Assembly: GCF_016775475.1 (NCBI RefSeq)
Contig: NZ_JAEUXJ010000004.1
Coordinates: 62,001-126,000 of the forward strand
Direction of reading: 5' to 3'
Length of the DNA stretch: 64,000 nt
Source: Belnapia mucosa
Lineage (GTDB): Bacteria > Pseudomonadota > Alphaproteobacteria > Acetobacterales > Acetobacteraceae
Below the pieces are notes generated by a model. That model did not search any database. It was given only the letters and a program-made list of their open reading frames with translations, and was not told the origin of the DNA. A program made the position numbers and the translations under genes. Positions 26,111 through 36,934 of this stretch are shown piece after piece (within the stretch, counting starts at the first letter, position 1; each line of letters begins with the position of its first letter).

Positions 26111-28498
26111 TCATTCCGCGGCCATGGCCGGCCGGCTTGCGTTGATGATGCCCCAGATCTTCGCGGCCGTCGCCGGCATCTCGATATGCCGGACGCCGTA
26201 CTCCTTCAACGCATCGACGACGGCGTTGATGACCGCCGGCGGCGAGCCGATTGCCCCCACCTCCCCGCAGCCCTTCACCCCGAGCGGGTTGTGAGTGCAG
26301 AGGGTGGTATGCGTCGCCACGCTAACCGGCGGCAGGTCGTTCGCCCGCGGCATCTGGTAGTCCATGAAGCTCGCCGAGACGAGCTGGCCCTCCCCGTCAT
26401 AGACACAGGATTCGAGCAAGGCCTGGCCGATGCCCTGGGCGACGCCGCCCTGCACCTGGCCCTCGACGATCATCGGGTTGATGACCCGGCCGACATCGTC
26501 GACGGCGGTGAAGTTGATCACCGTGGTGATGCCCGTCTCCGGCTCGATCTCGACCTCGCAGATATGGCAGCCGCCCGGATAGGTGAAGTTCTTCGGATCG
26601 TAGAAGGCGGTCTCGTCGAGGCCGGGCTCCAGCTCCTCGATCGGGTAGTTGTGCGGGACATAGGCGGTCAGCGCGATCTCGCCCCAGGACTTGGTCTTGT
26701 CCGTCCCCGCCACGCGGAAGGTGCCGCGGTCGAATTCGACATCCTCCACCGAGGCTTCCATGAGGTGCGCCGCGATCCGCCTGGCCTTGGCGACGATCTT
26801 GTCCATCGCCTTCACCATGGCCGAGCCGCCGACCGCGAGGCTACGGCTGCCATAGGTGCCCATGCCGAAGGGAATCTTCGCGGTATCGCCGTGGACAATA
26901 TCGACCTGCGCCAGCGGCACGCCCAGCCGATCCGTCACCAGCTGCGCCAGCGTCGTCTCATGCCCCTGGCCGTGGCTATGCGTCCCCGTCAGCACGGTGA
27001 CGCTGCCGGTCGGGTGGACGCGGATGGTGCCGACCTCATAGAGGCCGGCGCGGGCGCCGAGCGAGCCGACCACCGCCGAAGGGGCGATGCCGCAGGCCTC
27101 GATATAGGTGGAGATGCCGATGCCGCGCAGCCTGCCGCGCGCCTTGGCCTCGGCCCGCCGGGCCTCGAAGCCCGCCCAGTCGGCGGTCTTCAGCGCCTGT
27201 TCCAGTGTCGCGGTATAGTCGCCGCTGTCATATTGCAGGGCGACCGGCGTCTGGTAGGGGAAGGCGTCGTTCGGGATGAAATTGCGCCGGCGAATCTCGA
27301 GCCGGTCAATTCCCGTCTCGGCTGCCGCGACATCCACCAGCCGTTCCAGAAGGAAGGTCGCCTCCGGCCGGCCGGCACCGCGGTAGGCATCGACCGGGAC
27401 GGTGTTGGTGAAGACCGCCTTCACCTCCGCATAGACGGTCGGCGTGGTGTACACGCCGGCGAGCAGGGTGGCGTAGAGATAGGTCGGGACGCTCGTCGCG
27501 AAGGTCGAGAGATAGGCGCCCATATTCGCCAGGGTATGGACGTGCAGCGCGAGGAACTTGCCATCGGCATCGAGGGCGAGCCGCGCCTTGGTCACATGGT
27601 CACGGCCATGCGCGTCGGTGATGAAGCTCTCGGTGCGCTCGGCGGTCCATTTCACCGGCCGGCCGATCTTGCCGGCGGCCCAGGTGACGATCGCCTCCTC
27701 GGCATAGTGGAAGATCTTGGACCCGAAACCACCGCCGACATCCGGCGCCACCACCCGCAGCTTGTGTTCCGGGATGTGCAGCACGAAGGCGCCCATCAGC
27801 AGCCGGATCACATGCGGGTTCTGGCTGGTGGTGTAGAGCGTATACTCGTCCGTGGTGCGGTCGAAATCGCCGATGGCGGCGCGCGGCTCCATCGCGTTCG
27901 GCACCAGCCGGTTGTTCACCAGCTCCAGCTCGACCACCTTCGCAGCCTTGGTGAAGGCGGCCTCGTTCACCGCCCGGTCGCCGATATGCCAGTCATAGCA
28001 CAGATTGCCGGCGACGCCGTCATGCACCAGCGGGGCGCCCGGGGCGAGCGCCGCCTCGGTGGTGGCGACGGCCGGCAGGGGCTCGTATTCCACCGCGATC
28101 GCCTCGGCCGCGTCGCGGGCCTGGGCGCGGGTCTCGCCGATCACCACCGCCACCGCATCGCCGACGAAGCGGGCCTTGCCGACCGCCAGCACCGGATGCA
28201 TCGGCTCCGCCATCGGCGAGCCGTCCTTGTTGTGGATCTGCCAGCCGCAGGGGATGCCGCCGAGGTCCGGCATGTCGGCGCCGGTGAAGACCGCGACGAC
28301 GCCCGGCATGGCCGAGGCCGCCGCGGTGTCGATGGAGGCGATCCGGGCATGCGCATGCGGGCTGCGGAGGATCGCCGCATAGGTCTGGCCGGGCCGGTTG
28401 ATATCGTCGGTATACTGGCCACGGCCGGACAGGAAGCGCAGGTCCTCCTTGCGCTTCACGCTGGCGCCGATTCCTTCGAACGGGGTCACGACATTCAT
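26111..28498 (-). CDS. coxL: CoxL-like molybdopterin subunit, form II signature
   Basis: This 795-residue catalytic subunit belongs to the xanthine oxidase/CO dehydrogenase family. The active-site loop reads AYRGAGR (371-377), the form II signature, not the AYxCSFR of true CO dehydrogenases. The molybdopterin loop GGGFGSK is at 255-261 and [14 protein letters not shown] near 745 holds the catalytic glutamate. The form II loop argues against CO as substrate. I chose the ATG that gives [19 protein letters not shown], the family N terminus. No coxD, coxE, coxF or coxG maturation genes are seen. Confidence 0.93.
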   Translation of the reverse strand: MNVVTPFEGIGASVKRKEDLRFLSGRGQYTDDINRPGQTYAAILRSPHAHARIASIDTAAASAMPGVVAVFTGADMPDLGGIPCGWQIHNKDGSPMAEPMHPVLAVGKARFVGDAVAVVIGETRAQARDAAEAIAVEYEPLPAVATTEAALAPGAPLVHDGVAGNLCYDWHIGDRAVNEAAFTKAAKVVELELVNNRLVPNAMEPRAAIGDFDRTTDEYTLYTTSQNPHVIRLLMGAFVLHIPEHKLRVVAPDVGGGFGSKIFHYAEEAIVTWAAGKIGRPVKWTAERTESFITDAHGRDHVTKARLALDADGKFLALHVHTLANMGAYLSTFATSVPTYLYATLLAGVYTTPTVYAEVKAVFTNTVPVDAYRGAGRPEATFLLERLVDVAAAETGIDRLEIRRRNFIPNDAFPYQTPVALQYDSGDYTATLEQALKTADWAGFEARRAEAKARGRLRGIGISTYIEACGIAPSAVVGSLGARAGLYEVGTIRVHPTGSVTVLTGTHSHGQGHETTLAQLVTDRLGVPLAQVDIVHGDTAKIPFGMGTYGSRSLAVGGSAMVKAMDKIVAKARRIAAHLMEASVEDVEFDRGTFRVAGTDKTKSWGEIALTAYVPHNYPIEELEPGLDETAFYDPKNFTYPGGCHICEVEIEPETGITTVINFTAVDDVGRVINPMIVEGQVQGGVAQGIGQALLESCVYDGEGQLVSASFMDYQMPRANDLPPVSVATHTTLCTHNPLGVKGCGEVGAIGSPPAVINAVVDALKEYGVRHIEMPATAAKIWGIINASRPAMAAE

Positions 28499-28552
28499 CT
28501 GCAACGCCTCCCTGGGTGCTGCCTGCCCTGCCTTTGCGGCGGGTGCGGGTTG

Positions 28553-28578
28553 GGGCGCGCGGGGGGTGCCGCGCGCCC
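28553..28578 (-). other. GC-rich hairpin between coxS and coxL
   Basis: GGGCGCGCGG and CCGCGCGCCC form a perfect 10-bp stem with a 6-base loop in the 91-bp coxS-coxL gap. No T-tract follows. It is likely an mRNA stability or attenuation element that sets subunit ratios. Confidence 0.45.
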
Positions 28579-28589
28579 GGTGGCCAGGC

Positions 28590-29096
<507 letters not shown>

Positions 29097-29126
29097 GCCG
29101 CGCCTCCCCCAGATCGCATGGAACCC

Positions 29127-29151
29127 GGCGCCCGCGATCCCGCGCGGCGCC
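29127..29151 (-). other. Hairpin upstream of coxS
   Basis: GGCGCC-CGCG pairs with CGCG-C-GGCGCC (10 bp with one bulged base, 4-base loop) in the 89-bp gap before coxS. It separates the ABC-transporter part of the block from the cox part and may be a terminator or leader structure. Confidence 0.4.
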
Positions 29152-29185
29152 CATGGGGGAAAGGTCGCCTCGCCCCCGGTTTCCG

Positions 29186-29515
29186 TCAAGGACCCGTGCG
29201 GGGCAGGCCGGTCGCGGGCGGGTCGGGCGGGGCTGGAATCAGCCGTTTCCGCCCCCGTGTCGCCAGCACCAGCAGGCCGAGCAGCAGGGTGCCGACCGGC
29301 CAGAGGGTCCAGAGCGTGCCGATCGCCATCACGCCGAACAGCCCCGCCCCCATCGCCACCTCCGGGTCCGGCCCTGCCAGATAGGGGGTAACGGCCGCGC
29401 AGGTGCCGAGACAGCCCAGCATCATGACGAGCTGGAAAACCCAGAAGCCCCATTTCACCGCCCGGCCGAAGGGGCCACGGCGTTCCCGCACCTCGAGCAG
29501 CACGGGCTCGGCCAT
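29186..29515 (-). CDS. Small membrane protein, unknown function
   Basis: This 109-residue protein has two or three hydrophobic segments (about 22-47, 53-66 and 68-88), charged ends and a proline-rich tail ([12 protein letters not shown]). It lies 18 bases after the ABC ATPase gene and is co-directional with both the dpp and cox genes. I recognise no family. Confidence 0.6.
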   Translation of the reverse strand: MAEPVLLEVRERRGPFGRAVKWGFWVFQLVMMLGCLGTCAAVTPYLAGPDPEVAMGAGLFGVMAIGTLWTLWPVGTLLLGLLVLATRGRKRLIPAPPDPPATGLPRTGP

Positions 29516-29533
29516 GGCGACGCCCCCGGGGGT

Positions 29534-30570
29534 CTAGATATCCAGCAGCGCCTGCCCCTTGGCGACAGCGAGCGGATTCTTCTCCGCCGGCAGGTCGTGC
29601 AGGTGGCAGGCCGCGGTATGCCCCGCCTCCAGCGCGGTCGGGACGGCGCTGAGCGGCGGCTCCTCCACCCGGCAGCGGTCGAAGACATAGGGGCAGCGGG
29701 TGTGGAAGCGGCATCCCGTGGGCGGGTTGATCGGGCTCGGCACATCGCCCTTGAGGATGATCCTCTCCCGCGCCTTGCCGGGCATCGGCACCGGCACGGC
29801 GGAGAGCAGCGCCTCGGTATAGGGGTGCTTCGGCGCGGCGAAGAGGCTGCGCTTCGGTGCCACCTCGACGATCTTGCCGAGATACATGACCGCCACCCGA
29901 TGCGTCATATGCTCGACGATCGCCAGGTCGTGGCTGATGAAGAGCAGGGCGAGGCCGAGCTGCTCCTGCAGCTCCTGCAGCAGGTTGACGATCTGGGCCT
30001 TCACCGAGACGTCGAGGGCGGAAACCGCCTCGTCGCAGATGATCAGGTCCGGCTCGGCGGCCAGGGCGCGGGCGATGCCGATGCGCTGGCGCTGGCCGCC
30101 GCTGAACTCATGCGGCCAGCGGTTCACCGCGTCGCGCGGCAGCCGCACCGTATCCATCAGCTTGCCGACCTTCTCGGTCAGCTCGGCGCCGTTGCGGGCC
30201 AGGCCGAAATTGCGGATCGGCTCGGCCAGGATGTCCCGCACCCGCATGCGCGGGTTGAGCGAGGAAAAGGGGTCCTGGAACACCACCTGCATGCGCCGGC
30301 GCATCGGCCGCAGCGAACCCGCCGGCATGTCGTCGATCCGCTTGCCGTCCAGCACCACCTGCCCGGCGGTGATGCCGAAGAGCTGGAGCACCGCCTTGCC
30401 GACCGTCGACTTGCCGCAGCCGCTCTCGCCGACCAGGGAGAGCGTCTCGCCCTTGTTGATATGGAAGGAGACACCGTCCACCGCATAGACATGACCGGTG
30501 GTGCCGCCGAAGAAGCCGCCCTTGATCGGGAAGTGCTTCTTCAGGTCCTGGACATCGAGCAGCGGGGTGC

Positions 30571-30574
<4 letters not shown>
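29534..30574 (-). CDS. dppF: Dipeptide/oligopeptide ABC transporter ATP-binding protein (DppF-like)
   Basis: This 346-residue ATPase powers uptake through the membrane subunits encoded upstream. Walker [10 protein letters not shown] is at 49-57, the signature [15 protein letters not shown] near 155, and Walker [13 protein letters not shown] near 178. The C-terminal oligopeptide-type extension carries [19 protein letters not shown], whose cysteines bind an Fe-S cluster in some DppD/F proteins. Its start overlaps the dppD stop by four bases. Confidence 0.93.
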
Positions 30575-31569
<995 letters not shown>

Positions 31570-31572
31570 GGC

Positions 31573-32493
31573 TCAGACCCTCTTTGCCATGCGCGGATCG
31601 AGCGCGTCGCGCAGGCCGTCGCCGAGCAGGTTGATCGCGAGGACGGTGATCGAGAGGAACACCGCCGGGAAGAAGACGATATAGGGCTTCACCTGCCAGA
31701 GGGCCCGGCCCTCCGCCATGATGTTCCCCCAGGAGGGGATGATCGGTGGCGTGCCCGCGCCGATGAAGGACAGGATCGCCTCGGTGATCATCGCCGCGCC
31801 GCAGACATAGGTCGCCTGCACGGTGATGGGGGCCATGGTATTGGGCAGGATGTGCCGCAGGATGATGCGCGGCGTCCGCGTGCCGGCGGCAACCGCGGCA
31901 TCCACATAGGGCTGCTCGCGCAGCGAGAGCACCACGCCGCGCACCAGGCGTGAGACGCGGGGAATCTCGGCAATGGTGATGGCGAGGATCACGTTCTGCA
32001 CGCTGCCGCGGGTCAGCGCCATCAGCGCGATGGCGAGCAGGATCGAGGGGATGGACATCATCCCGTCCATGATCCGCATGATGATGCTGTCGGCCCAGCG
32101 GATATAGCCCGAGACCATGCCGATGGTCAGGCCGATGATCGAGGAAAAGAAGGCCACCGAGAAGCCGACGATCAGCGAGATGCGGGCGCCGTAGAGGACG
32201 CGGGAATAGACGTCCCGGCCCAGCATGTCGGTGCCGAACCAGTACATCGCCGAAGGCTCCCGCGTGCGCCGGGCCGGGGCGAGTGCGGTCGGATCGACCG
32301 TCCAGAGCAGCGGCGCGAAGACCGCGATCCCGAGGATCAGCAGCAGCAGGAAGCCGCCGATGGCGATGGAGGGATTGCGCCGGAGGAAGCCGATGAAGCC
32401 CTTCTTCGGCTTCACCGGCGGCAGGACATCGCCCATGGGCGGCGCCGCCGCGACGTCGTGCGGCGGGGCGGAGGAGAGGACGGCGGAGGACAT
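31573..32493 (-). CDS. dppC: ABC transporter permease (DppC-like)
   Basis: This 306-residue inner-membrane permease has an N-terminal cytoplasmic tail rich in Pro and Ala, then six helices from about 38 to 295. The conserved coupling loop is [20 protein letters not shown] near 205-224. The N-terminal domain contains the DppC/OppC motif [19 protein letters not shown]. The start overlaps the dppB stop (ATGA). Confidence 0.93.
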   Translation of the reverse strand: MSSAVLSSAPPHDVAAAPPMGDVLPPVKPKKGFIGFLRRNPSIAIGGFLLLLILGIAVFAPLLWTVDPTALAPARRTREPSAMYWFGTDMLGRDVYSRVLYGARISLIVGFSVAFFSSIIGLTIGMVSGYIRWADSIIMRIMDGMMSIPSILLAIALMALTRGSVQNVILAITIAEIPRVSRLVRGVVLSLREQPYVDAAVAAGTRTPRIILRHILPNTMAPITVQATYVCGAAMITEAILSFIGAGTPPIIPSWGNIMAEGRALWQVKPYIVFFPAVFLSITVLAINLLGDGLRDALDPRMAKRV

Positions 32494-33434
32494 CAGTAGC
32501 GGATCCTCGGGTCGAACAGGGTGTAGAGCAGGTCGATCAGCAGGTTCACCAGCACGTAGACGAAGCTGAACAGCAGCACGACGCCCTGGATCACCGGATA
32601 GTCGCGGCGAAGGATTGCATCCACCGTCAGCCGGCCAAGGCCGGGGATGGCGAAGACGCTCTCGGTCACCACCGCGCCGCCGATCAGCAGCGCGACGCCG
32701 ATGCCGATGACGGTGACGATCGGCACGGCCGCATTCTTCAGCGCATGCAGGAAGAGGATGCTGCGCTGCCCGGCGCCCTTGGCCCGCGCGGTGCGGATAT
32801 AATCCTGCTGCAACACCTCGAGCATGGTGGCGCGGGTGATGCGGGCGATCAGCGCGATATAGACGCCGCCCAGCGCGATGGCCGGCAGGATCAGGTTCTC
32901 CAGCCAGGGGAAGAAACCCTCGCGGAAGGCGGTATAGCCCTGCACTGGCAGCCAATCGAGCTCCAGCGCGAAGATATAGGCCAGGACATAGCCCACCACG
33001 AAGACCGGCACCGAGAAGCCGAGCACGGCGAAGCCCATCACCGCGCGGTCGATCCAGCTGCCCTGCTTCCAGGCGGCGATCACGCCCATCGGCACCGCGA
33101 TCGAGACCGCGAGGCAGAGGGTGAGCACCATCAGCGAGAGCGTGGGCTCGATCCGCTGCTGGATCATCGTCGTGACCGGCAGGTTGGTGAAGATGGATAC
33201 ACCCATATTGCCGTTCAGGATGTTCCAGACCCATTCCCCGAACCGGACCAGGAAGGGCCGGTCGAGGCCGAGCGAGGCGCGGATGCGCTCCACATCCTGC
33301 GGCGTCGCCTGGTCGCCGGCGATGACGGCAGCCGGGTCGCCCGGGGCGATGTAGAGCAGGCTGAAGACGAAGAGCGCCACGATGGCCATCACCGGAATGG
33401 TGGCCAGGACGCGCCGGACGGCATAGGCGAACAT
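32493..33434 (-). CDS. dppB: ABC transporter permease (DppB-like)
   Basis: This 313-residue permease has six helices. The first lies at about 9-30 and is followed by an extended periplasmic region (DPAAVIAGDQATPQDVERIR) seen in DppB/OppB. The EAA-type coupling loop is YIRTARAKGAGQRSILFLHA near 203-222. It is the first permease gene after the solute-binding-protein series. Confidence 0.93.
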   Translation of the reverse strand: MFAYAVRRVLATIPVMAIVALFVFSLLYIAPGDPAAVIAGDQATPQDVERIRASLGLDRPFLVRFGEWVWNILNGNMGVSIFTNLPVTTMIQQRIEPTLSLMVLTLCLAVSIAVPMGVIAAWKQGSWIDRAVMGFAVLGFSVPVFVVGYVLAYIFALELDWLPVQGYTAFREGFFPWLENLILPAIALGGVYIALIARITRATMLEVLQQDYIRTARAKGAGQRSILFLHALKNAAVPIVTVIGIGVALLIGGAVVTESVFAIPGLGRLTVDAILRRDYPVIQGVVLLFSFVYVLVNLLIDLLYTLFDPRIRY

Positions 33435-33458
33435 GGCGCCTCCTTACGCTTGAAGGGA

Positions 33459-33487
33459 CCGCGCGCAACCACCTTGCGGCTGCGCGG
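33459..33487 (-). other. Hairpin between the proximal binding-protein gene and dppB
   Basis: CCGCGC-GCAA pairs with TTGC-(GGCT bulge)-GCGCGG around a 5-base loop in the 77-bp gap. Hairpins at this position in other transport operons (malE-malF) keep receptor mRNA more stable than permease mRNA. Confidence 0.5.
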
Positions 33488-33511
33488 GGCTCCCGATCTT
33501 ACCCATCATTA

Positions 33512-35113
33512 TCAAGACTTCGAGACACCCCAGAAGAAGGGCAGTGGCCCCTTCACGATGCCCGAAACATTCGCGCGCCAGGCTTGGTAGCCCAGGAAGA
33601 AGCCAGTCGGCGCATAGACGACATTGTCGAGCGCCGCCTTGTTCAGCCGCGCGATCACCGTCTTCTCGGCGGCGAGGTCGGGGGCGTCGAACCAGTTCGC
33701 CACCTCGGTCTCGACCGCCGGGATGTTCGGCCAGCCGAACCAGGCACCGTCGCCATTGGCGCGGATCGCATTGTAGACGGCCGGGTTGGTGCAGTCGGCG
33801 CCGGCATGCCAGCTATGGAACATGCTCCAGCCGCCCTGCCCCACCGGGTTCTTCATGGCGCGGCGCTGGCCGGTCGTGCCCCAATCGGTCGCCACGAAAT
33901 CGACGTTGAAGCCGATGCGCTTCAGCAGGTCCGCGGTGACGTCGCCGAAGGACTTGGTGATCGGCTGGTCCTGCGCCACGACACAGGTCACGGGCGAGCC
34001 ATTGTAGCCGCTCTCGGCCAGCAGCTTCTTGGCGGCGTCGAGGTTGCGCGGCCCCTTCAGGATCTCCCCGCCCTCCTCGGTATAAAGGGGCGTGCCGGGG
34101 GTGAAGTAGCCGGGCAGCGACTTCCAGAGGTTGTTGTCGTCGCCGACCAGCGCCCGCATGTAGTCTTCCTGGCTCATCGCCATCAGCACCGCGCGCCGCG
34201 CCTTCACGTCGTTGAAGGGCGTGGTCGTGTGGTTCATGCGGAAGGTGCCGATATTGCCGAGCGGATCGGCGATATCGACGCGGATGTTGCGGTTGCGGCG
34301 AAGCTGCGGCACCAGGTCGGTGATCGGGTTCTCCCACCAATCGACCTCGCCGTTCTGCAAGGCGGCGGCCGCCGTCGCCGGGTCAGGCATGACCAGCCAT
34401 TCGATCCGGTCGACGGCCATGCGCTTGGCGCCGGCGAGCCAGGAGCTCGGCTCCTCCCGCGGCACGTAATCGGTGAATTTCTCGAAGACGGCGCGCGCGC
34501 CGGGATTCCACTCGTCGCGCTTGAAGCGCATCGGCCCGCTGCCGATGAACTCGCTCACCTGCTGGAAGGGGTCGGTCTTCGCCAACCGCTCCGGCATCAT
34601 GAAGCACATTGGCGTGCTGTTCTTGCCGAGCGCCATCAGCAGCTTGGGATAGGGCTTCTTCAGCACCCAGCGGAAATTGCGGTCATCGACCGCGACCAGC
34701 TCGTTCTGGATGGCCTTCAGCATCAGCCCCATCGGGTCGCGGGACGACCAGCGGGTGAGGCTGGCCACCACATCCTTCGCCAGGACCGGCGTGCCGTCAT
34801 GGAATTTCAGCCCGGGGCGCAGGCGGAACTCCCAGGTCAGCCCATCGGCCGAGACCTGCTCGGCCTCCACCATCTGCCGCTTCGGGGTCAGGCTCTCGTC
34901 GAAGCCGTAGAGCGTATCCCAGACCAGGGCCGCGGCGTTGCGGACGACATACTGGGTGCCCCAGATCGGGTCGAAATTGGCCAGATTCGCCTGTGGCACG
35001 AAGCGCAGGGTCCGTGCCGCGGCACCCTGGGCCAGGGCCGGGCCGGCCAACCCGGCGGAGGCGCCCAGCAGGCCGAAGCCGGCCGTCCCCTTCAGGAAAT
35101 TCCTGCGATCCAT
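33512..35113 (-). CDS. Family 5 extracellular solute-binding protein 1 (adjacent to permease)
   Basis: This 533-residue periplasmic receptor is the copy closest to dppBCDF and the best candidate for their primary partner. The N terminus, DRRNFLKG, is a near-ideal twin-arginine motif, and a signal peptide ends at ALAQ (residue 29). SBP_bac_5 landmarks are LDPIWGTQ-like NFDPIWGTQ, GLKFHDGTPV, MMPERLAKTDPFQQ and GSGPMRF. The pocket-region segment reads VDWWENP. The ligand is likely a short peptide or other nitrogen-containing solute. A GGGGGAAG ribosome-binding site precedes the ATG. Confidence 0.93.
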   Translation of the reverse strand: MDRRNFLKGTAGFGLLGASAGLAGPALAQGAAARTLRFVPQANLANFDPIWGTQYVVRNAAALVWDTLYGFDESLTPKRQMVEAEQVSADGLTWEFRLRPGLKFHDGTPVLAKDVVASLTRWSSRDPMGLMLKAIQNELVAVDDRNFRWVLKKPYPKLLMALGKNSTPMCFMMPERLAKTDPFQQVSEFIGSGPMRFKRDEWNPGARAVFEKFTDYVPREEPSSWLAGAKRMAVDRIEWLVMPDPATAAAALQNGEVDWWENPITDLVPQLRRNRNIRVDIADPLGNIGTFRMNHTTTPFNDVKARRAVLMAMSQEDYMRALVGDDNNLWKSLPGYFTPGTPLYTEEGGEILKGPRNLDAAKKLLAESGYNGSPVTCVVAQDQPITKSFGDVTADLLKRIGFNVDFVATDWGTTGQRRAMKNPVGQGGWSMFHSWHAGADCTNPAVYNAIRANGDGAWFGWPNIPAVETEVANWFDAPDLAAEKTVIARLNKAALDNVVYAPTGFFLGYQAWRANVSGIVKGPLPFFWGVSKS

Positions 35114-35290
35114 TGTCTTCCCCCAACTCCCTGTCCGGACGCGCTCCGCCGCCCGGTTTCCCATCAGCCTGCCTCAGCCTTGAGCATTGCGCCAGCGGAG
35201 TCGTGGCGCTTCCGTGACTGCGGCGACGGTCCGGCCCGAACCGTCCCGCTCCGGCTTGCACGGGCCATGCCAAAGGAGGCGGCCCCAGCG
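35114..35290 (-). other. Non-coding gap between binding-protein genes 2 and 1
   Basis: This 177-bp gap is the longest in the receptor array. It holds two weak 6-bp inverted repeats (35189-35209, GCGCCA/TGGCGC, and 35225-35245, GACGGT/ACCGTC) and no convincing reading frame. It may contain a separate promoter for receptor 1 and the permease genes. Confidence 0.4.
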
Positions 35291-36871
35291 CTAGCCCCGC
35301 CGGACATTCCAGAACAGCGGCGGCCCGCCGGTGACGATATTGGTCAGGCTGCGGCGATAGGCCTGAGGCGGCCGCAACAGGCCAAGCGGAATGAAGGGTG
35401 CCTCGTCCCAGACCAGCATCTGGATATCGGCGGCGATCTTCCGCTCGGCGGCCAGGTCGGGGGCGTCGAACCAGGCATCCCGCAGCGCCTCCCGCCGCGG
35501 GCTGGTGGCCCAGCCGGTCCAGCCCTGCGCGCCATTGCCGCGGATCGGCTGATGGCTGCCGGGGACGGAGACGTCCAGCCCTTCCCAGGTGGTGCAGAAG
35601 ATGTTCCAGCCGCCCTCGGCCGGGCTCTCGCGCTTGGTGCGGCGCTGCACCAGCGTGCCCCAGTCCATCGCCTGGAGGTCGACATTCATCCCGATCCGCC
35701 GGAGCGTATCGGCCGCGACCTCCGACAGGGCATTGATCGTCGGGAAATCGGTCGGCGAGAGGATCACCACCCGCTCATTCTTGTAGCCGGCCGCGGCCAG
35801 GGCGCGCTTCGCCGCCTCCGGGTCGCGTGGGCTGGACAGAACTTCGAGCCCGGCATCGGTCGCCAGCGGCGTCCCGGGGGTGAAGGTGCCGGCCGGCACC
35901 TGCCAGAGCGCCGGATCCTCGCCGAGCGCCGCCTGCATGAAGCTCCGCTGTTCGATCGCCGGCAGGATGGCGCGGCGGATCTCCGGCCGATCGAAGGGCG
36001 GATGCAGGTGGTTGAAGCGGATCATGCCGAGCGCGCCGGCGGTGTTCACCACCTCCACCGCGATGTCGCGGTTGCGCCGCAGCACCGGCAGCAGGTCGGC
36101 CAGGGGCGTTTCCCACCAGTCGATCTCGTTGTTCTGCAGCGCCGCGGCGGCGGTGGCGGGGTCGGGCATCACATGCCACTCGACCCGGTCGAAATGCACC
36201 ACCTTGCCGCCGGCCAGGAAATCCGGCGGCTCGTCGCGCGGGACATAGCCGGGGAAGCGCTCATAGGCGGCGATGCTGCCCGGCACCCATTGCGAGCGGC
36301 GGAAGCGGAAGGGGCCGCTGCCCACATATTCGGTGATCTGGGTGAAGGGATCGGTCTGCGCCACCCTCTCCGGCATGATGGCGCAGAGATTGGCCGAGGG
36401 CTTGCCAAGCGCCCAGATCAGCCCGTGCCAGGGCCGCTTGAGGACGATCTGGAAGCGATCATCCGCGAGCGGCTTCATCTCCTCGAGCAGCGCGGCCAGG
36501 CGCTGGCCGAGCACATCCCGCTTCGACCAGCGGGCGATGGAGGCGATGCAGTCCCGCGCCAGCACCGGCTGGCCGTCATGGAAGCGGAGATCGGCCCGGA
36601 GCGTGATGGTGGTGGTCAGCCCATCGGCCGAGACCTCATGCCCCGCCGCCATCTGCGGCTTCGGCTGGAAATCCTTCCCCAGGCCGAAGAGCGTGTCATA
36701 GACCATCAGCGCGTGGTTGCGGGCCAGCGTGGTGGTAGTCCAGATCGGGTCGATATTGGCGAGATTGCCTTGCGGGACGAAACGCAGCGTGCGGGCGTTG
36801 CCCTGCCCCAGCGCCAAGCGCGGCGCGGCCAGGGCAAGGCCCGATCCCCATAGCAGGCTGCGACGCTTCAT
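35291..36871 (-). CDS. Family 5 extracellular solute-binding protein 2
   Basis: This 526-residue paralogue starts MKRRSLL and has a signal peptide to about residue 22. Family landmarks are IDPIWTTTTLARNHALMVYD, DLRFHDGQPV, IMPERVAQTDPFTQ and GSGPFRFRRSQW. The pocket segment is IDWWETP. The C terminus LFWNVRRG groups it with copies 6 and 7. The leader has a GGGGAGGAA ribosome-binding site that could pair with an upstream CCTCCC. Confidence 0.92.
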   Translation of the reverse strand: MKRRSLLWGSGLALAAPRLALGQGNARTLRFVPQGNLANIDPIWTTTTLARNHALMVYDTLFGLGKDFQPKPQMAAGHEVSADGLTTTITLRADLRFHDGQPVLARDCIASIARWSKRDVLGQRLAALLEEMKPLADDRFQIVLKRPWHGLIWALGKPSANLCAIMPERVAQTDPFTQITEYVGSGPFRFRRSQWVPGSIAAYERFPGYVPRDEPPDFLAGGKVVHFDRVEWHVMPDPATAAAALQNNEIDWWETPLADLLPVLRRNRDIAVEVVNTAGALGMIRFNHLHPPFDRPEIRRAILPAIEQRSFMQAALGEDPALWQVPAGTFTPGTPLATDAGLEVLSSPRDPEAAKRALAAAGYKNERVVILSPTDFPTINALSEVAADTLRRIGMNVDLQAMDWGTLVQRRTKRESPAEGGWNIFCTTWEGLDVSVPGSHQPIRGNGAQGWTGWATSPRREALRDAWFDAPDLAAERKIAADIQMLVWDEAPFIPLGLLRPPQAYRRSLTNIVTGGPPLFWNVRRG

Positions 36872-36934
36872 CCGGCATTCCTCCCCGACAGCCCGGGTTC
36901 CATGCCGCAGCAGGGAGGCGCGTGCAACCTCGGA

